A stretch of DNA of 64,000 bases, from positions 494,995 through 558,994 of the forward strand of contig MNCI01036774.1 of the NCBI GenBank assembly GCA_015680685.1, in the 5' to 3' direction. Below the pieces are notes generated by a model that did not search any database, was not told the DNA's origin, and saw only the letters and a list, made by a program, of their open reading frames with translations. Below are positions 1 to 10,989 of the stretch, piece by piece; the stretch's first letter is position 1; every line of letters begins with the position of its first letter. This DNA comes from Gnetum montanum. Lineage: Eukaryota > Streptophyta > Gnetopsida > Gnetales > Gnetaceae. The translations under genes were made by a program, and so were the position numbers.

Positions 1-930
1 AAAGTATAAATGAATATCATATATTTTAAATATGAAATTAATATGAAGGGCTTATAAAACTAAGAAAAGCTTCAAAGCTTTATGAATCATGAAAGAAGGG
101 TTGTACATCACAAATTCTTAAGAAAGCTTAAGATCTAATGAATCTGTATGGTTAGAATTCCAGCTTTTCTTAAGAAACTTTAATGCATACAATAGAGAAA
201 ATTATCAAATGGAGCAATGGAGTAACAGAGAAGGGAGAACAAAATTATAGCACTCATGGATGAAAATTGACACTCCCTCACTAGTTGCTTTCTCACTCTC
301 CTCACTCACTTTTTTACTTCGATTTGAAGGGCCTTGACCTCTATTTATAGTATGGGAGAGAGGATTGGCCCCTTATTTACCTAATTTTATCCCTTTCACA
401 TTGTTATTTTCTATCATGTCTTTTAACTTTTATGATTTCTCTTTGTTGTACAACTTTGATTTTTCAAAATTTTAAGAATAAAATAATAAAATGGAAACAA
501 TCACAAAATCTAACATTAACTAGACAGTTGATGGTGCATAGATTTTCATTGTAGGAAGAACTGAATTTTATCCTTGAGGGATTCACACTTGGATGACAAA
601 GTAATTTTCATTATTTTTATACCATGAGGGATATGTGACTATGTTCTACATATAAATCACAACTTGGTCTTAATCTTGTGAGATTTTTGGGAGTTCTATG
701 AACCACAAAGATTATTGGCCATCCTACTAGGAAAGTGTAGCATCCAAGGATCTACCATAGTGATAGCCTTAATCATAGTTTTACTTCAAGTGAATTTTTA
801 GGTGGTGAGCTTTACCACATACATCGATGAGTTTGTTCCTTGTCATGCATTTATTTTTTAGTAATTTAAGTTATAGTTTATTTTTTATGATAAGTCATTC
901 ATCCCCTCCTATTGAGTTAATGAATTCACA
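1..930 (+). repeat. Probable end of the 5' LTR of copia relic A
   Basis: No gene is visible in this AT-rich stretch. It ends with CA at about 930, three bases before a degenerate initiator-Met tRNA primer-binding site, so it is probably the downstream part of a copia 5' LTR. A TATA-like CTATTTATAG lies near 340. The left LTR boundary is not visible and no matching 3' LTR was found, so the call rests only on the primer site and the copia genes downstream. Confidence 0.3.
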
Positions 931-932
931 AG

Positions 933-950
933 TGGTATTGAAGCTTAGTG
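933..950 (+). promoter_or_regulatory. Degenerate primer-binding site (tRNA-iMet type), copia relic A
   Basis: TGGTATTGAAGCTTAGTG resembles the usual plant copia site TGGTATCAGAGCTT with a few changes. Plant copia elements prime reverse transcription with initiator methionine tRNA. It sits directly after a CA dinucleotide and upstream of copia protease remains, as expected. Confidence 0.5.
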
Positions 951-1159
951 ACCATATCTAGAATGATAATCTAGAAACAAATTTATCTAAATGATCTAAT
1001 TAATACCATTAGAAAGAGTAGGATGCAAGGAAACTTATGTTCTTTTGAGTTTAATGCATTGCAAGTTAATCATATGAAATAAAAAATCAAGAAAAATTTT
1101 GCTCCTATGGAACTATGAATACAAAAATTCTTAGTCAAGCCTACTTGCATATGTTTCCT

Positions 1160-1560
1160 TATAATTAGTTAAAGGACCCATTTGATAAATCAATAATAGA
1201 TGCTTCAAACACACGCTAAGGAATAACACAAAATTTACCATGCTTAAGGATAAAGATGAAGAAGTTATCACATTTGGAGATAATACAAAAGCTACTAGTA
1301 AAGTTATCAGTATCATTGGTGGAGGTAGTCTTTCCCAAGTCAAAAATTTCTTCTATGTTAAAGGTTTGAAACATAATCTCTTAAGTGTTCATCAATTTTA
1401 TAATGAAGATTATAAAGTTATCTTTGAGAGAGATGAATGCTTTCTTAAACTTCCAAAAACTAGAAAAACTCTTATCATGTGAGATCACAAGGCTAATATA
1501 TATGTTGCTTCATTATAAAAAATTGCTAACATTAGTACCAACTATCGTATAAGTAAAATA
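1160..1560 (+). pseudogene. Copia A: protease and pre-integrase remnant
   Basis: A degraded aspartic-protease start lies near 1190-1215, where the usual D-S-G active site reads D-A-S. It is followed after a frameshift by an open stretch at 1240-1482 containing VKGLKHNLLSV, a signature of the copia protease to pre-integrase join (normally a glycine-leucine-rich linker ending in LLSV-type residues). Gag upstream is essentially gone: 960-1160 has no recognisable reading frame. The protease would have cut the Gag-Pol polyprotein. It is non-functional because of stops and the lost active site. Confidence 0.7.
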
Positions 1561-2510
1561 GATAATGCAAAGTTAAGGAATCATAAATTAAGACACATCA
1601 ACATGGAGATCCTACGTACACTTTTCAAGAATAATATGATGAGAGCTCTTTCTTAACTAAATGACTTTGAATATTTAGGTACTTAAAACTTGTAAAAAGT
1701 GTAAAATGACTAAGGTGAGGTTTGGTAATAAAAATTGTAACTATACCTCTTATCCATTGGATCTTTTATATCTTAATGTTGTAGGACCTTCTCAAACTTT
1801 AAGTCTTCGAGAAAAAAGAAATTATTTAATAATTTTTAATGATTATTTTTGGTATACTTTGGTTATTTTCCTTGCTTACAAAGATGATGTTTTTGAATAT
1901 TTCCCCAAGTTGTGCTTAAGATTGCAAAATAAGAATGGATACATTTAAGGCACTTAAGAGTGATAATGAAGGAGAATTCAAGGAATTTTATGAGGCCCTT
2001 AATATTTAACACTAATTATATTCATTAAGAACTCCTCAACAAAATCTTGTGGCAAAAACAAAGAATAGACATCTAAATGAAATGGTAAGAATCATGTTGA
2101 ATGAGTACAAAGTACCATACAAATTTTTGAGTGAGGCTATACATACTACATGTTATGTTTCAAATCAAATTATAGTAAGAAGGTTTAGAACCAAAACCCC
2201 TCATCAATTATGGTTTGGTAGAAAACCTAGAGTTAATTACTTTCATCCATTTAGTACAAATTATTTATTTTAATTCAAAAAGATCAATTGAGAAAATTTG
2301 ATGCAAAGGTCAATGAAAAGATGTTTCTTAATTACTCCTCTACTAGTAAGGCATATCGTGTGTACAATCATAGAGCCTTGGTAGTAGAAGAGATCGTAAA
2401 TGTAAAGGTTGATTATACAAAAAGTCCTTTTGTTTATGTGCAAATTGAAGAACTAGTATTTATACTTCCTAGTACATTACATCCTGTGCAAGCTAAAGAA
2501 CATCTTTAGG
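1560..2510 (+). pseudogene. Copia A: integrase remnant
   Basis: Pieces in several frames match copia integrase in order. They are the GAG_pre-integrase histidine region near 1580-1620 (LRHIN), a Cys-x2-Cys zinc pair at about 1690-1705, and a core stretch at 1706-1948 containing LDLLYLNVVG, where the first catalytic Asp of the usual H-x-D-x-x-G is Asn. A C-terminal part at 2049-2273 contains LNEMVRIMLNE and TPHQLWFGRKP, which match the conserved N-R-T-x-x-E-x-x-R and T-P-Y-E-x-W regions. 2288-2509 is the C-terminal tail. Stops and frameshifts make it a dead relic. Confidence 0.85.
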
Positions 2511-2513
2511 AAA

Positions 2514-3714
2514 ATGAATTTGACAGAGTCAGATATGGAAGATCTAGTGGAAGCTTCTAGAATGCTAAGACTAACCAGAGCCCATTTAGAAAGCAACATC
2601 ATTGGAGATTTACATGATGAAGTTAGAATGAAAAAAGACACATGTAAGTTTTATGCCTATGTAGCATATCTATCGAAGATTGAACCAAGAAACTTCAAAG
2701 CAGTAGAAGAACATAAACATTGAACACTTTCCATGTAAGGGTAACTATACCAATTTATAAGAAATGATGTTTGGAAATTGGTCTGTGGACCAAATGATAA
2801 ACTTAATATTGGTACTCAATGGATCTTTAGAAACAAAACCAATGAGTAAGGAATTATCATTAGGAACAAGTAAGATGTGTAAGAATTATCATTAGGAACA
2901 AGTAAGACTTATAGCCAAAGGCTACAACTAATAAAAAGAAGTTAACTTTGAAAAAAAAATTCTTTAGTAGCATGAATAAAATAAATTCACATGCTTATGA
3001 CATTTACAAGCTTCAAAGATTTCAATCTTCATCAAATGAACATGAAAAGTGATTTCCTAAATGGAGTAGTAAAAGAAGACATTTACATCGAAAAATCTAA
3101 AGGGTTTGTTGATTTTCACATTCATGATCATATTTATAAACTAAAGAAAGTTGTATATGTGCTTAAGTAGGTTCCTTATGCTTGGTATGAGAGAGTAAAT
3201 TTAAGTTTCTCATTAATAATAAGTTTACTATTGGTACCACTAATCCTAACTTATTTATCAAGACTTATGACTTTGATAAAGTGGTGGTGCAAATTTATGT
3301 GGATGATATCATTTTTGGAGCTACTAATTAAGCTATTTGCAAGAAATGTTTTAAGATGATACAAGGTGAATTTGAAATGAGCATGATGGAAGAACTGAGC
3401 AATTTTCTTGAATTACAAGTAAGTCAAATAATGAAATAAATTTTTATCTTCCAAACCAAGTACATAAAAAAATCTGTTGACTAAGTATGAACTTAAAAAT
3501 GTCAAAAGTAAGACTACACTAATGGCTCCAAGAAGGCAAAGATGTAAATGAAAAAATATATAAATGTATGATAAGAATTTTATTATATTTGACTACTAGT
3601 GAACCTAATATTATACTAAGTATGAGAATATGTACTCATTTTCAATAAAAACCTAAAGAGTCTCATCTTTGTATTGTCAAAAGAATATAAATTAGGTACA
3701 AGGCCATATCAATT
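2514..3714 (+). pseudogene. Copia A: reverse transcriptase and start of RNase H remnant
   Basis: This is a broken reverse transcriptase of Ty1/copia type. The N-terminal region is at 2640-2720 (EPRNFKAVEEHKH). The catalytic YVDD box is intact at 3296-3307, followed by the usual I-I-F-G. A piece at about 3570-3690 corresponds to the end of RT and the link to RNase H (LLYLTTSEPN and an SHL-type motif). Several frameshifts and TAG/TAA stops lie between the pieces. Recognisable similarity stops at about 3700, where the perfect inverted repeat begins. No 3' LTR of this element was identified. Confidence 0.85.
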
Positions 3715-3816
3715 ACATTAGTTTCAAGTTTTAAGTTTTATTTAAAGTGTGACCATCCTATTGTGATTGAGAAAAGGTCGATGCTTTGAATAAAACTTAA
3801 AACTTGAAACTAATGT
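3715..3816. repeat. Perfect 28-bp inverted repeat with 46-bp spacer
   Basis: The 28 bases at 3715-3742 are the exact reverse complement of 3789-3816, separated by 3743-3788. It lies at the decayed end of copia A and 84 bp before the gypsy B insertion. It has no coding content. Such perfection in an otherwise heavily mutated region suggests a recent fold-back or template-switch event, or a foldback/MITE-like element. Confidence 0.85.
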
Positions 3817-3899
3817 AAGTGTAGTGTGAGTTCTAGATAGGTCATGCTATGATTACAGTCATTGTTGAAAGTTAAAAATGAGTGCATGAGAGGGGTGAT

Positions 3900-4765
3900 T
3901 GATGAGTGTTAATGTGTCACATCAATGGGACCCCGTTTACGTCATTTTGCTCCGTCGATGTAGTGTTTACTACATTGACAAGGCCTCATAAATGTGGCCC
4001 TAGAGCAAAAACTATAAATATGAGCTCCCAGCCATGTTTATGGGCATTAGATTCATAGTAGTAGTAGAGCTCTTATAGTTTTTCTAGTTGAAAGTTAGAA
4101 TATTTTTCCCAAGTGCCCACAGCAAGAGTCATTAAGTGTACAAATCTTTATTTGAGCACTGTTGTACCTAAACCATACCAATGTGGATGACAATAAAGAA
4201 AAGCTTCTTAATAAACCTTGTAGCATTTTGGATAGCTTAAATGTTTTATTTATGCATTTATTATATTTATTAAATATTTAATCAATTAAGCTAAATAGAT
4301 TAAGTACATAAGTATGATCGCTTTAAGTGTAAACACGTATTCACTTGGTAATCCCAATAGCATTATTGCTTGGTGCATCCAGTAGCGTAGCACTTGGTAA
4401 TCCAGCAATGGATATGTGGGTTCATCACGGGGGGGGGAAGTGGGATCGAATGCTTATGTTAAGATTAGCTAAAGACCAATTAGTTAGTTAGATCAAATTA
4501 TTCATTAAATTACTTTATCTCTCTCTTCAAGCACAAAAGAACATAAAACATAAAAGGACAAAAATCATATGCCTCAATTACACTTAACCATACCTTTGTA
4601 CTTCATAAGTGAAATTGGGAAGATCGCAAATGACCTTAGGCCAAGATTCACTTCCTAGAAGACTAGTGCATTGGAAACTAGAGAGTCCACAGAATTTGAC
4701 CAGATCATGCATGAACACTTTGTGATTCGTATGGTTGGGCATAGGGGTACCTTCATCACTCATCA
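3900..4765 (+). repeat. 5' LTR of gypsy B
   Basis: Begins TGATGAGTG and ends CACTCATCA. It matches 16175-17086 along its length. It carries a TATA box (TATAAATA, 4013-4020) and a polyadenylation signal (AATAAA, 4192-4197), so U3, R and U5 are all present. A run of nine G bases lies near 4429-4437. Confidence 0.93.
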
Positions 4766-4766
4766 T

Positions 4767-4784
4767 TAATGTCATTGTTGGGGA
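4767..4784 (+). promoter_or_regulatory. Primer-binding site of gypsy B (tRNA-Asp type, degenerate)
   Basis: It lies one base after the LTR end and aligns without gaps to the better-kept site of element C at 22545. Several transitions from the plant tRNA-Asp complement TGGCGCCGTTGCCGGGGA are visible. It would prime minus-strand DNA synthesis. Confidence 0.6.
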
Positions 4785-4918
4785 CTCTGTAAACGTGTGC
4801 TATCTAGGTTTAGGGAATATTATTAATATCATTGGATGAACATCATTCCCAAATAGCATAACTACAAAAGTACATTGATATTTTATTGTTTGCAAAATAT
4901 TTTCTTCTCACAAGAGAA

Positions 4919-6700
4919 ATGATACAAAACCGTCAATCCCAAAAGAGTGCAAAGTGGTATATACACATCCTGATGAGTATGTACTAGACTTCACTATCAT
5001 CCTACATCAGGATGAGCAACTACAATGGCATGATATGAAGGGCAACATCATAATGCCCCCCGATGGATCTATGCCTGTGATGTTGTTTCAAACTCTTAAG
5101 ACATTAGGTATTCACAACCTTCAAGAAGAATCTTTTGTGTAAGACTACAACCACCAGGATTACCATCCCACTAAAACACAACGTAGGTGAGATTAACATC
5201 AAGAGAGTCATCATGAAGATGCTAAGGGGAAATGGTTCACTGGTCCCTTGTTCCTACTAAACCAAGATGAAATTGAGAACCCTACTTCTAATGGCTCTCA
5301 ACATGAAGATTCTCTACCCTTTTTTACTAGTGACGAGGGTATGACCTTGAATCTGTAGTCTACAATCCACAATTCAAGTTCAAGAAAAGATGGTAATCAA
5401 GGTAAGGGATCAAACAAGCATCAAGATGATATAAAAAATAATGAACATGGTCGTGATACCCAAGGGAAAGTTGGTATATTTCATAGTGGAGGCAGTCCTC
5501 CTCCCTCTTCCCCCTCTTCATCCACATCTACTTCTTCTTCCTCTTCTGATTCTAAAAGACATTGCAAAAGGAACAACCATGATGGAGGTGAGCATCGAGG
5601 CAATAATACCAATCACCATGCCCACAATAATCAAAACGGTAACTGAGGACATCATTGGCAACAATGAAATTATGATGATGATGAGCCTTTGTTAGCAACT
5701 CAAAGCATGCTTAACATTGCAAAGGAGGTTAAAATTCCAACTAGGCATGTAAAGGATAGTTGGATCAAGCACTTAGACATGAACAATATCCCAAGATTTG
5801 AGGGGGGATATAACTCTAATCCACAGACACATCTACAAGCTTTCCATGATGCCTGTGCCTTATAGAACATTGAAAATGATTGGCAAAAACTCAAGATATT
5901 CCCCATAACACTCATTAAAGAAGTTGAAAGCTAGTACTGGTCCTTGGAGCTGGAATCTATCCATCGATGGAGTACAATTCTTGAGCTATTCAATGACAAA
6001 TATCAAATGTACTCTAGAGTTTCTACTTTGAGAAGGCAAATTCAAGGCTAGAAATAAGGAACACATGACCCGTAGATGCCGCCATGGGTAGATACTATTC
6101 TCTTTTACATCAATTCCCTAGCCAGGGTTATTCTCAAAGGAAACAACTCAGCCACATCACAGATGAGCTCAAAGCAAAAACCAGAAGAACTCTTGGGGTT
6201 TTTGCCCAAGGGAGATTATCCAAATTAAGAGCTCATCAAATACAAAGGCTAATAGAACATGTTGCAAAAGAAGAAGGGAAGTTATGAAAATAGGAAAGTA
6301 TAGAAGAATATAATAGGGACCCTTCCATCAAAAAAAGAGAGGTTTGATTTTGTGATGAGGAGGAGTTACCACTTGAAAAAGTGGTGAACTAGAAAACCTT
6401 GCCCATTCAAAAATGTGTTTCTAATATTTTAGCAAAGGTTGACAAACTATGGAACTCTTTGGATGAAAAATCCAAACTACTATGAAGATTGTTGAAGAAT
6501 CCAAAGAGCAAAATAATGATCGTAACTACAAGAGGTGGAAGGAAGCTGAATGTTCCTACCAAAGAGGTAAGGGCAAAGTTGCTACAGTACAATAAGTTGT
6601 GGAGATAGACTCTAACAATGACATTGGTTGTGACATTTGTCAATATGGACATCCTAAGGGATGTTGCCCTGTGGTGTCACACTTACAAGAGTCTAGGGTG
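4919..6700 (+). pseudogene. Gypsy B gag remnant
   Basis: Gag forms the particle that packages the element RNA. The remains run in several frames and align along their length with the better-kept gag of element C (22686-24560). They start with an N-terminal block (YTHPDEYVLDFT, about 4960). Next come a Ser/His/Asn-rich linker (5440-5680), the retrotransposon gag core (RHVKDSWIKHLDMNNIP, about 5740-5790) and the NKYQMYSRVS-type region near 6000. A zinc-knuckle-like CDICQYGHPKGC follows at about 6630-6665 (C-x2-C-x3-H-x3-C). Many CAG-to-TAG type stops and a few frameshifts break it. Confidence 0.85.
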
Positions 6701-7329
6701 TACGCATTGAATCCTCAACTAGCATAGAGGCAAGTACCTAAACAATTGCCTTATCCTCAAGGTAATCCAAGGCAGTTCCACCAACAACAATAGGCTTACC
6801 ATCAAAGTGGAGCTCCTTCACAACCATATAAACAATGTCAACAATGGCACCAACCACAGTCATGGGGAATACCACTACCAAGGTAGCAATACACTTATAG
6901 GCAACCAAATCCATACAAGTACTATGTTCAGCAACCCATCTCTACAAGAAGTTTTGCTAGCCATACATCATTCCAAAATCACTATTATCCTCTAGAGTAC
7001 AATCGAACTGGTTCACCATCTACTCGAGGGAAACACCCATACCCATACCACCCTTTGCATCTGTATACACATATCCCTCTACCCTCAACCCAATTACCTC
7101 TTATTCTATCCATGTAGGGCAAAATTCCTCCACAACTATAGCAATGAAATGCTACGAGGGTTGTACATTCACGACCAGCTTTCTAGCCAAGTGGTTTAGA
7201 TAATCGATCTAGAAAATGTCCATTTTTTTTACCCAATAGTCCTCCTGAACCCTCACAACCTAATCTAGATGGTCACCCTATATCACCAACACCCTTATCC
7301 TCTGCATCAAAGACATTTGAGTACCCTTC

Positions 7330-7810
7330 AAACTAAGTACCACCTCAGATCCACACTATAATGCTAACTCATGTTGTTTCTGATTGGATCAAGGCTAGCA
7401 GTCTTTTCACAAAACGATCTCACCCAAGAAGTCCTCTTATTTACTTGCAAATTGCTGGACATGATCCATGCAAGGTTCTTCTTGAATCTAGTTCCAATGT
7501 TAAACACATCTCCCATGACATGTACAAGGCCTAGAACCTACCACCTCTCAAGAAGAGCAACATTTGTTTAGAATTGTCATATCAATCAATCACTATCCCT
7601 TTAAGATTAGTGAAGGACATTGTGACCACTATTAGTGGGTGGTCCTATCCTACAGATTTTCTAGTGATCAAGGTTGAGAACTGCAAAGATGACTTCCCCA
7701 TCATTATGTGCGAATGAACATTAGGGCCCTCTCCCTAGAGATCTCCAAGGAAAATGGATTTGGACGTTTAGAGAAGGAGTGTATTTCATGCATCATGTAC
7801 ACTAATAATG
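7330..7810 (+). pseudogene. Gypsy B aspartic protease remnant
   Basis: The translated stretch matches the retropepsin region of element C at 25260-25690 (SPLIYLQ, YPTDFLVI, FPIIM). The active-site D-L/T-G-S reads E-S-S-S near 7475, so the catalytic Asp is lost. The C-terminal GRPWL motif of element C is missing through a small deletion near 7705-7725. Polyprotein cleavage by this copy is not possible. Confidence 0.8.
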
Positions 7811-8440
7811 GGTGTAATTGCATGCAAAAAATATTCTATTAAAAGTACATTCATTCAAGCATGCAATCAATGTGCACATGAAACAGATATCCAAAGATGC
7901 TTGTATGCAACAATCATAAAATAGGAGGGCATCTAGTGACTGATAGCTGACTTTGATAGTAGCATATTATGCATGGAACTAACTAAGCACCTAACATGTG
8001 CCTATGTCAAAAGCATGGATCAACTTGAGCAAGTTCACCACCAACTCTCCAACGATGAAGATGATGATACCTATTGGGGAGAGTTGGAAATCCTTGATAA
8101 TTTCAAGCAGGAGCCCTTAGAGTTAAAAACTCTACTAGCAAGCATGGAGTATGCATTTTTAAACAATGGTAAGCTGGTCATAATCAATACAAATCTTGCT
8201 CTTCAACAAAAAGACAAGTTGTTGTGGGTTGTCAATAAGTGGTCAACAACCTTTGCTTAATCATATCCTGAACTTATAAGAATCAATCCAAGGATATACT
8301 AGCATTGCATCTACACTAACCCGGCCATGAAGCCAAGAAGGCAACCACAAGCTAAACCCAAAACTAAAGCCAATCATCAAGGAGAAAATAGAACAACTCC
8401 TCAAGATAGGGTTCATCTATCCCATCGTGGATAGTGAGTG
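7811..8440 (+). pseudogene. Gypsy B protease to RT linker remnant
   Basis: The open stretch 7973-8260 (95 residues, acidic, with DEDDDTYWGELE) lies where plant gypsy polyproteins carry a variable linker between protease and RT. Its start (CMELTKHLT, QLEQVHHQL) matches element C near 25835-25910, the last shared point before the pol deletion in C. Downstream codons up to 8440 contain stops. No catalytic motif is expected here. Confidence 0.6.
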
Positions 8441-9130
8441 GATTAGCCCACTCATAATTATGCCAAAGAAAGGTAGCAAGTGGTAGGTCTACATTAACTT
8501 TAGGTTGTTGAATGTGGCAACATTTAAAGATCATTTCCCATTGTCATTTCTGGATCAAGTTTTGGACACTATCTCCGAGCATTACTATTATAGCTTCTTG
8601 GATGGTTATGGTGGCTATAACCAAATCCAAATTGAATTAGAAGATCAAGCCAAGACAACATTCACAAGTCCATGGGGGACTTTTGCATATTGTAAGATGT
8701 CATTTGATCTATGCAATGCCCCTACAACATTTCAATGCTTGGTCCTTAATATTTTTCAACAACAAATTGGTAGTGAGATAGAAGTATTCATGGATGACTT
8801 CTCTATCTATGGGATTACATTTGAGCAAACCTTGAACCACCTTGAGCAGGTACTAAAAATATGTGTCAAAACAAACCTTAGGCTCAATTGGCAAAAAATC
8901 CATTTAATGCTCTAGGAAGGCATAGTACTGGGGCATAGAATTACTCAGGTAGGGATTAATATAGACCCAAAAAAGCTAAGGGTCATCTAAGAAATCACAC
9001 GTCAACCAAAGATAGTCAAAGATGTTATATCATTCCTTAGATACACTTGCTATTATCAATGATTCATAGAGAATTTCTCTAGAATTGCAAAGCCGTTGGT
9101 TGAGCTCACAAAGAAAGATGCTCCATTTGT
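8441..9130 (+). pseudogene. Gypsy B reverse transcriptase remnant
   Basis: Copies element RNA into DNA. The frame is nearly open, with an uninterrupted part at 8505-8915. Visible motifs in order are the F-R-x-L-N palm region (FRLLNVATFKDHFPL, 8495-8535), the S-F-L-D-G-Y-G-G-Y-N-Q-I region at 8592-8630 that holds the first catalytic Asp, TTFTSPWGTFAY, and the catalytic FMDD box at 8787-8798 followed by F-S-I-Y-G. The GH-x-x-x-x-G-I thumb region is near 8930-8960. The F/Y-M-D-D-F-S-x-Y-G wording is typical of plant Athila/Tat-type gypsy RT. TAG and TAA stops flank the open part. Confidence 0.93.
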
Positions 9131-9560
9131 TTAGAACAAGAAGTGCAAACATGCATTCCAACTACTAAAGGAGAAACTCATAGAAACTCCAATTCTACAA
9201 GCACCAAACTAGTCCAAACCATTTCACATAATGATAGATGCATCTAATTATGCCTTGGAAGCTATGCTTACGTAGTTGGACAATAAGAAACATCCATATT
9301 ACATCCACTACACAAGCCGAAGCATTGTGGATGCACAATTGAATTACACCACAACTGAGAAAGAATTAATGGTAGTGGTGTATACTCTTGAAAAGTTTAG
9401 GCACCATGTGCTTGGTTATAAAATATTTATGCATACAAAACACAACACCATTCTCTTCTTGATGAAAAAGCTGATGGTGAGCCCCTGTATCATATAGTCG
9501 CTCATGATCTTATAGGAATTTCGATCTCACAATGGTAGATTAGAAAGGAACTAAGAATAT
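9131..9560 (+). pseudogene. Gypsy B RNase H remnant
   Basis: RNase H removes the RNA strand after reverse transcription. The first Asp is in IMIDASNYALEAML (about 9230-9270) and the Glu in TTTEKELMVVV (about 9350-9380). In the third motif the expected T-D-H reads HTKHNT (9433-9450), so one catalytic Asp is lost. The open part is 9276-9497. Stops surround it. Confidence 0.85.
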
Positions 9561-9859
9561 GATCACTAACCACCTCTCTCAATTAAGATGGGATAATAAA
9601 GAGGAGAAGAAACCACTCTCTAATCAATTTTCAAACAAACTTCTCTTTATAGGAGCAATAAATGACCAAGCACCAACTGAACCAAAATGGTATGACGGCA
9701 TCATCACTTAGCTTCTCACTTAGGAGATGCCACAAGGTATGGACTTTAGGAAAAAAAATAGTTTCTTCATCAGACAAAATACTTCATCGAAATCAACAAA
9801 TACCTTACAAGGTGCGTGTCAATGGCCTAGTTTGTTAGTGTGTCTCTAATGTAAATCAA

Positions 9860-10925
9860 CTACGCATTCTCTAGGATGCTCATGAAGGCCCTTGGGGAGG
9901 CCACTATATAGGAAGGCACACGATCATAAAAATCCAAATGGCAGGGCACTATTGGCCTACAATCTTTAGAGATGCCCACTAGTTTATTCGATCTTGTGAA
10001 CACTGTCAAAGAGATGATGGAATGACTACTCGAATGGAGGATCCTCAATTGTGGATTCAACCACTGGAGCCCTTTGATATATGGGGCATAGACTTCATGG
10101 GTTCCATCACACCCATGTCCAATGGAAAGGCATATATCCTCATAGCAGTCGACTACTACGTCAAATAGACAGAAGCAGCAACCATCACCAATTATACATC
10201 ATCCACTATTGCTAGATTTATACAACAACATGTTGTAAACAGGTTTGGAGTGCCATGACCGCTAATTTTCAACAATGGAACTTATTTTATAGGTGCCACT
10301 TATAGAAAGTCAATGCAATGCTTGGGGGTTAAACATAAATTAACAACACCCTATTACCCCTAAGCTAATGGTCAAGCAGAGGTAACTAACTGGGAGACCA
10401 CAAAGATCTTAACAAGAACCATAAGCAAATATAGGAGAGATTGGAGCACAAAACTCAACACTGCCCTTTGGGCCTATCACTCAACATGGAAATTTCCTAT
10501 TGGCTACACTCCCTATGAGATAGTGTATGGAAAACTTCCAATGCTCCTAATTCAATCTGAGCTCTGTACACTCTCAACAACCTGTGACCTAAATCTTGAG
10601 CTATGTCTAGCCCAAAAAGAAAGACTAATCAACCTCAACATGCTAGATGAAAACTAATTACTAGCTCTATCTTTAAAAGAAGTGCATAAGGAATTCAACA
10701 AACAACGACATAACCTAAGAATACAAAAAGTAAACTTTCAACTGAGAGATAAGGTTCTTTACTGGAATCCCACACATGTACCTTAGAAAACAAAATTCCA
10801 AACGTTATGGGAAGGACCTTACATAATTAACAAAACCTTTCCTTCTATGGCCATGATCATATACAAACCTAAGAGCCCAAATAAAAAGTAGTTGGTCAAC
10901 ATCTAACAAGTGAAGATTTGTCATG
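9860..10925 (+). pseudogene. Gypsy B integrase remnant
   Basis: The integrase frame is almost continuous apart from TAG/TGA stops. A zinc-binding HHCC region is seen (GRHTIIKIQ, then CEHCQR near 9997-10015). The first catalytic Asp is in WGIDFMGS near 10083-10105. The second motif reads FNNGTYF near 10268-10290, with Asp replaced by Asn. The Glu motif ANGQAEVTN is near 10366-10392. The C-terminal YEIVYGK (10515-10536) and LWEGPYII (about 10806-10830) match the usual plant gypsy tail. The protein would join element DNA to the genome; this copy cannot. Confidence 0.9.
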
Positions 10926-10989
10926 AGCCAAAGCAAGCCAATGTAACAAATACCTCAATGGATGGACAACCACATTCAATTTTTCAAAT

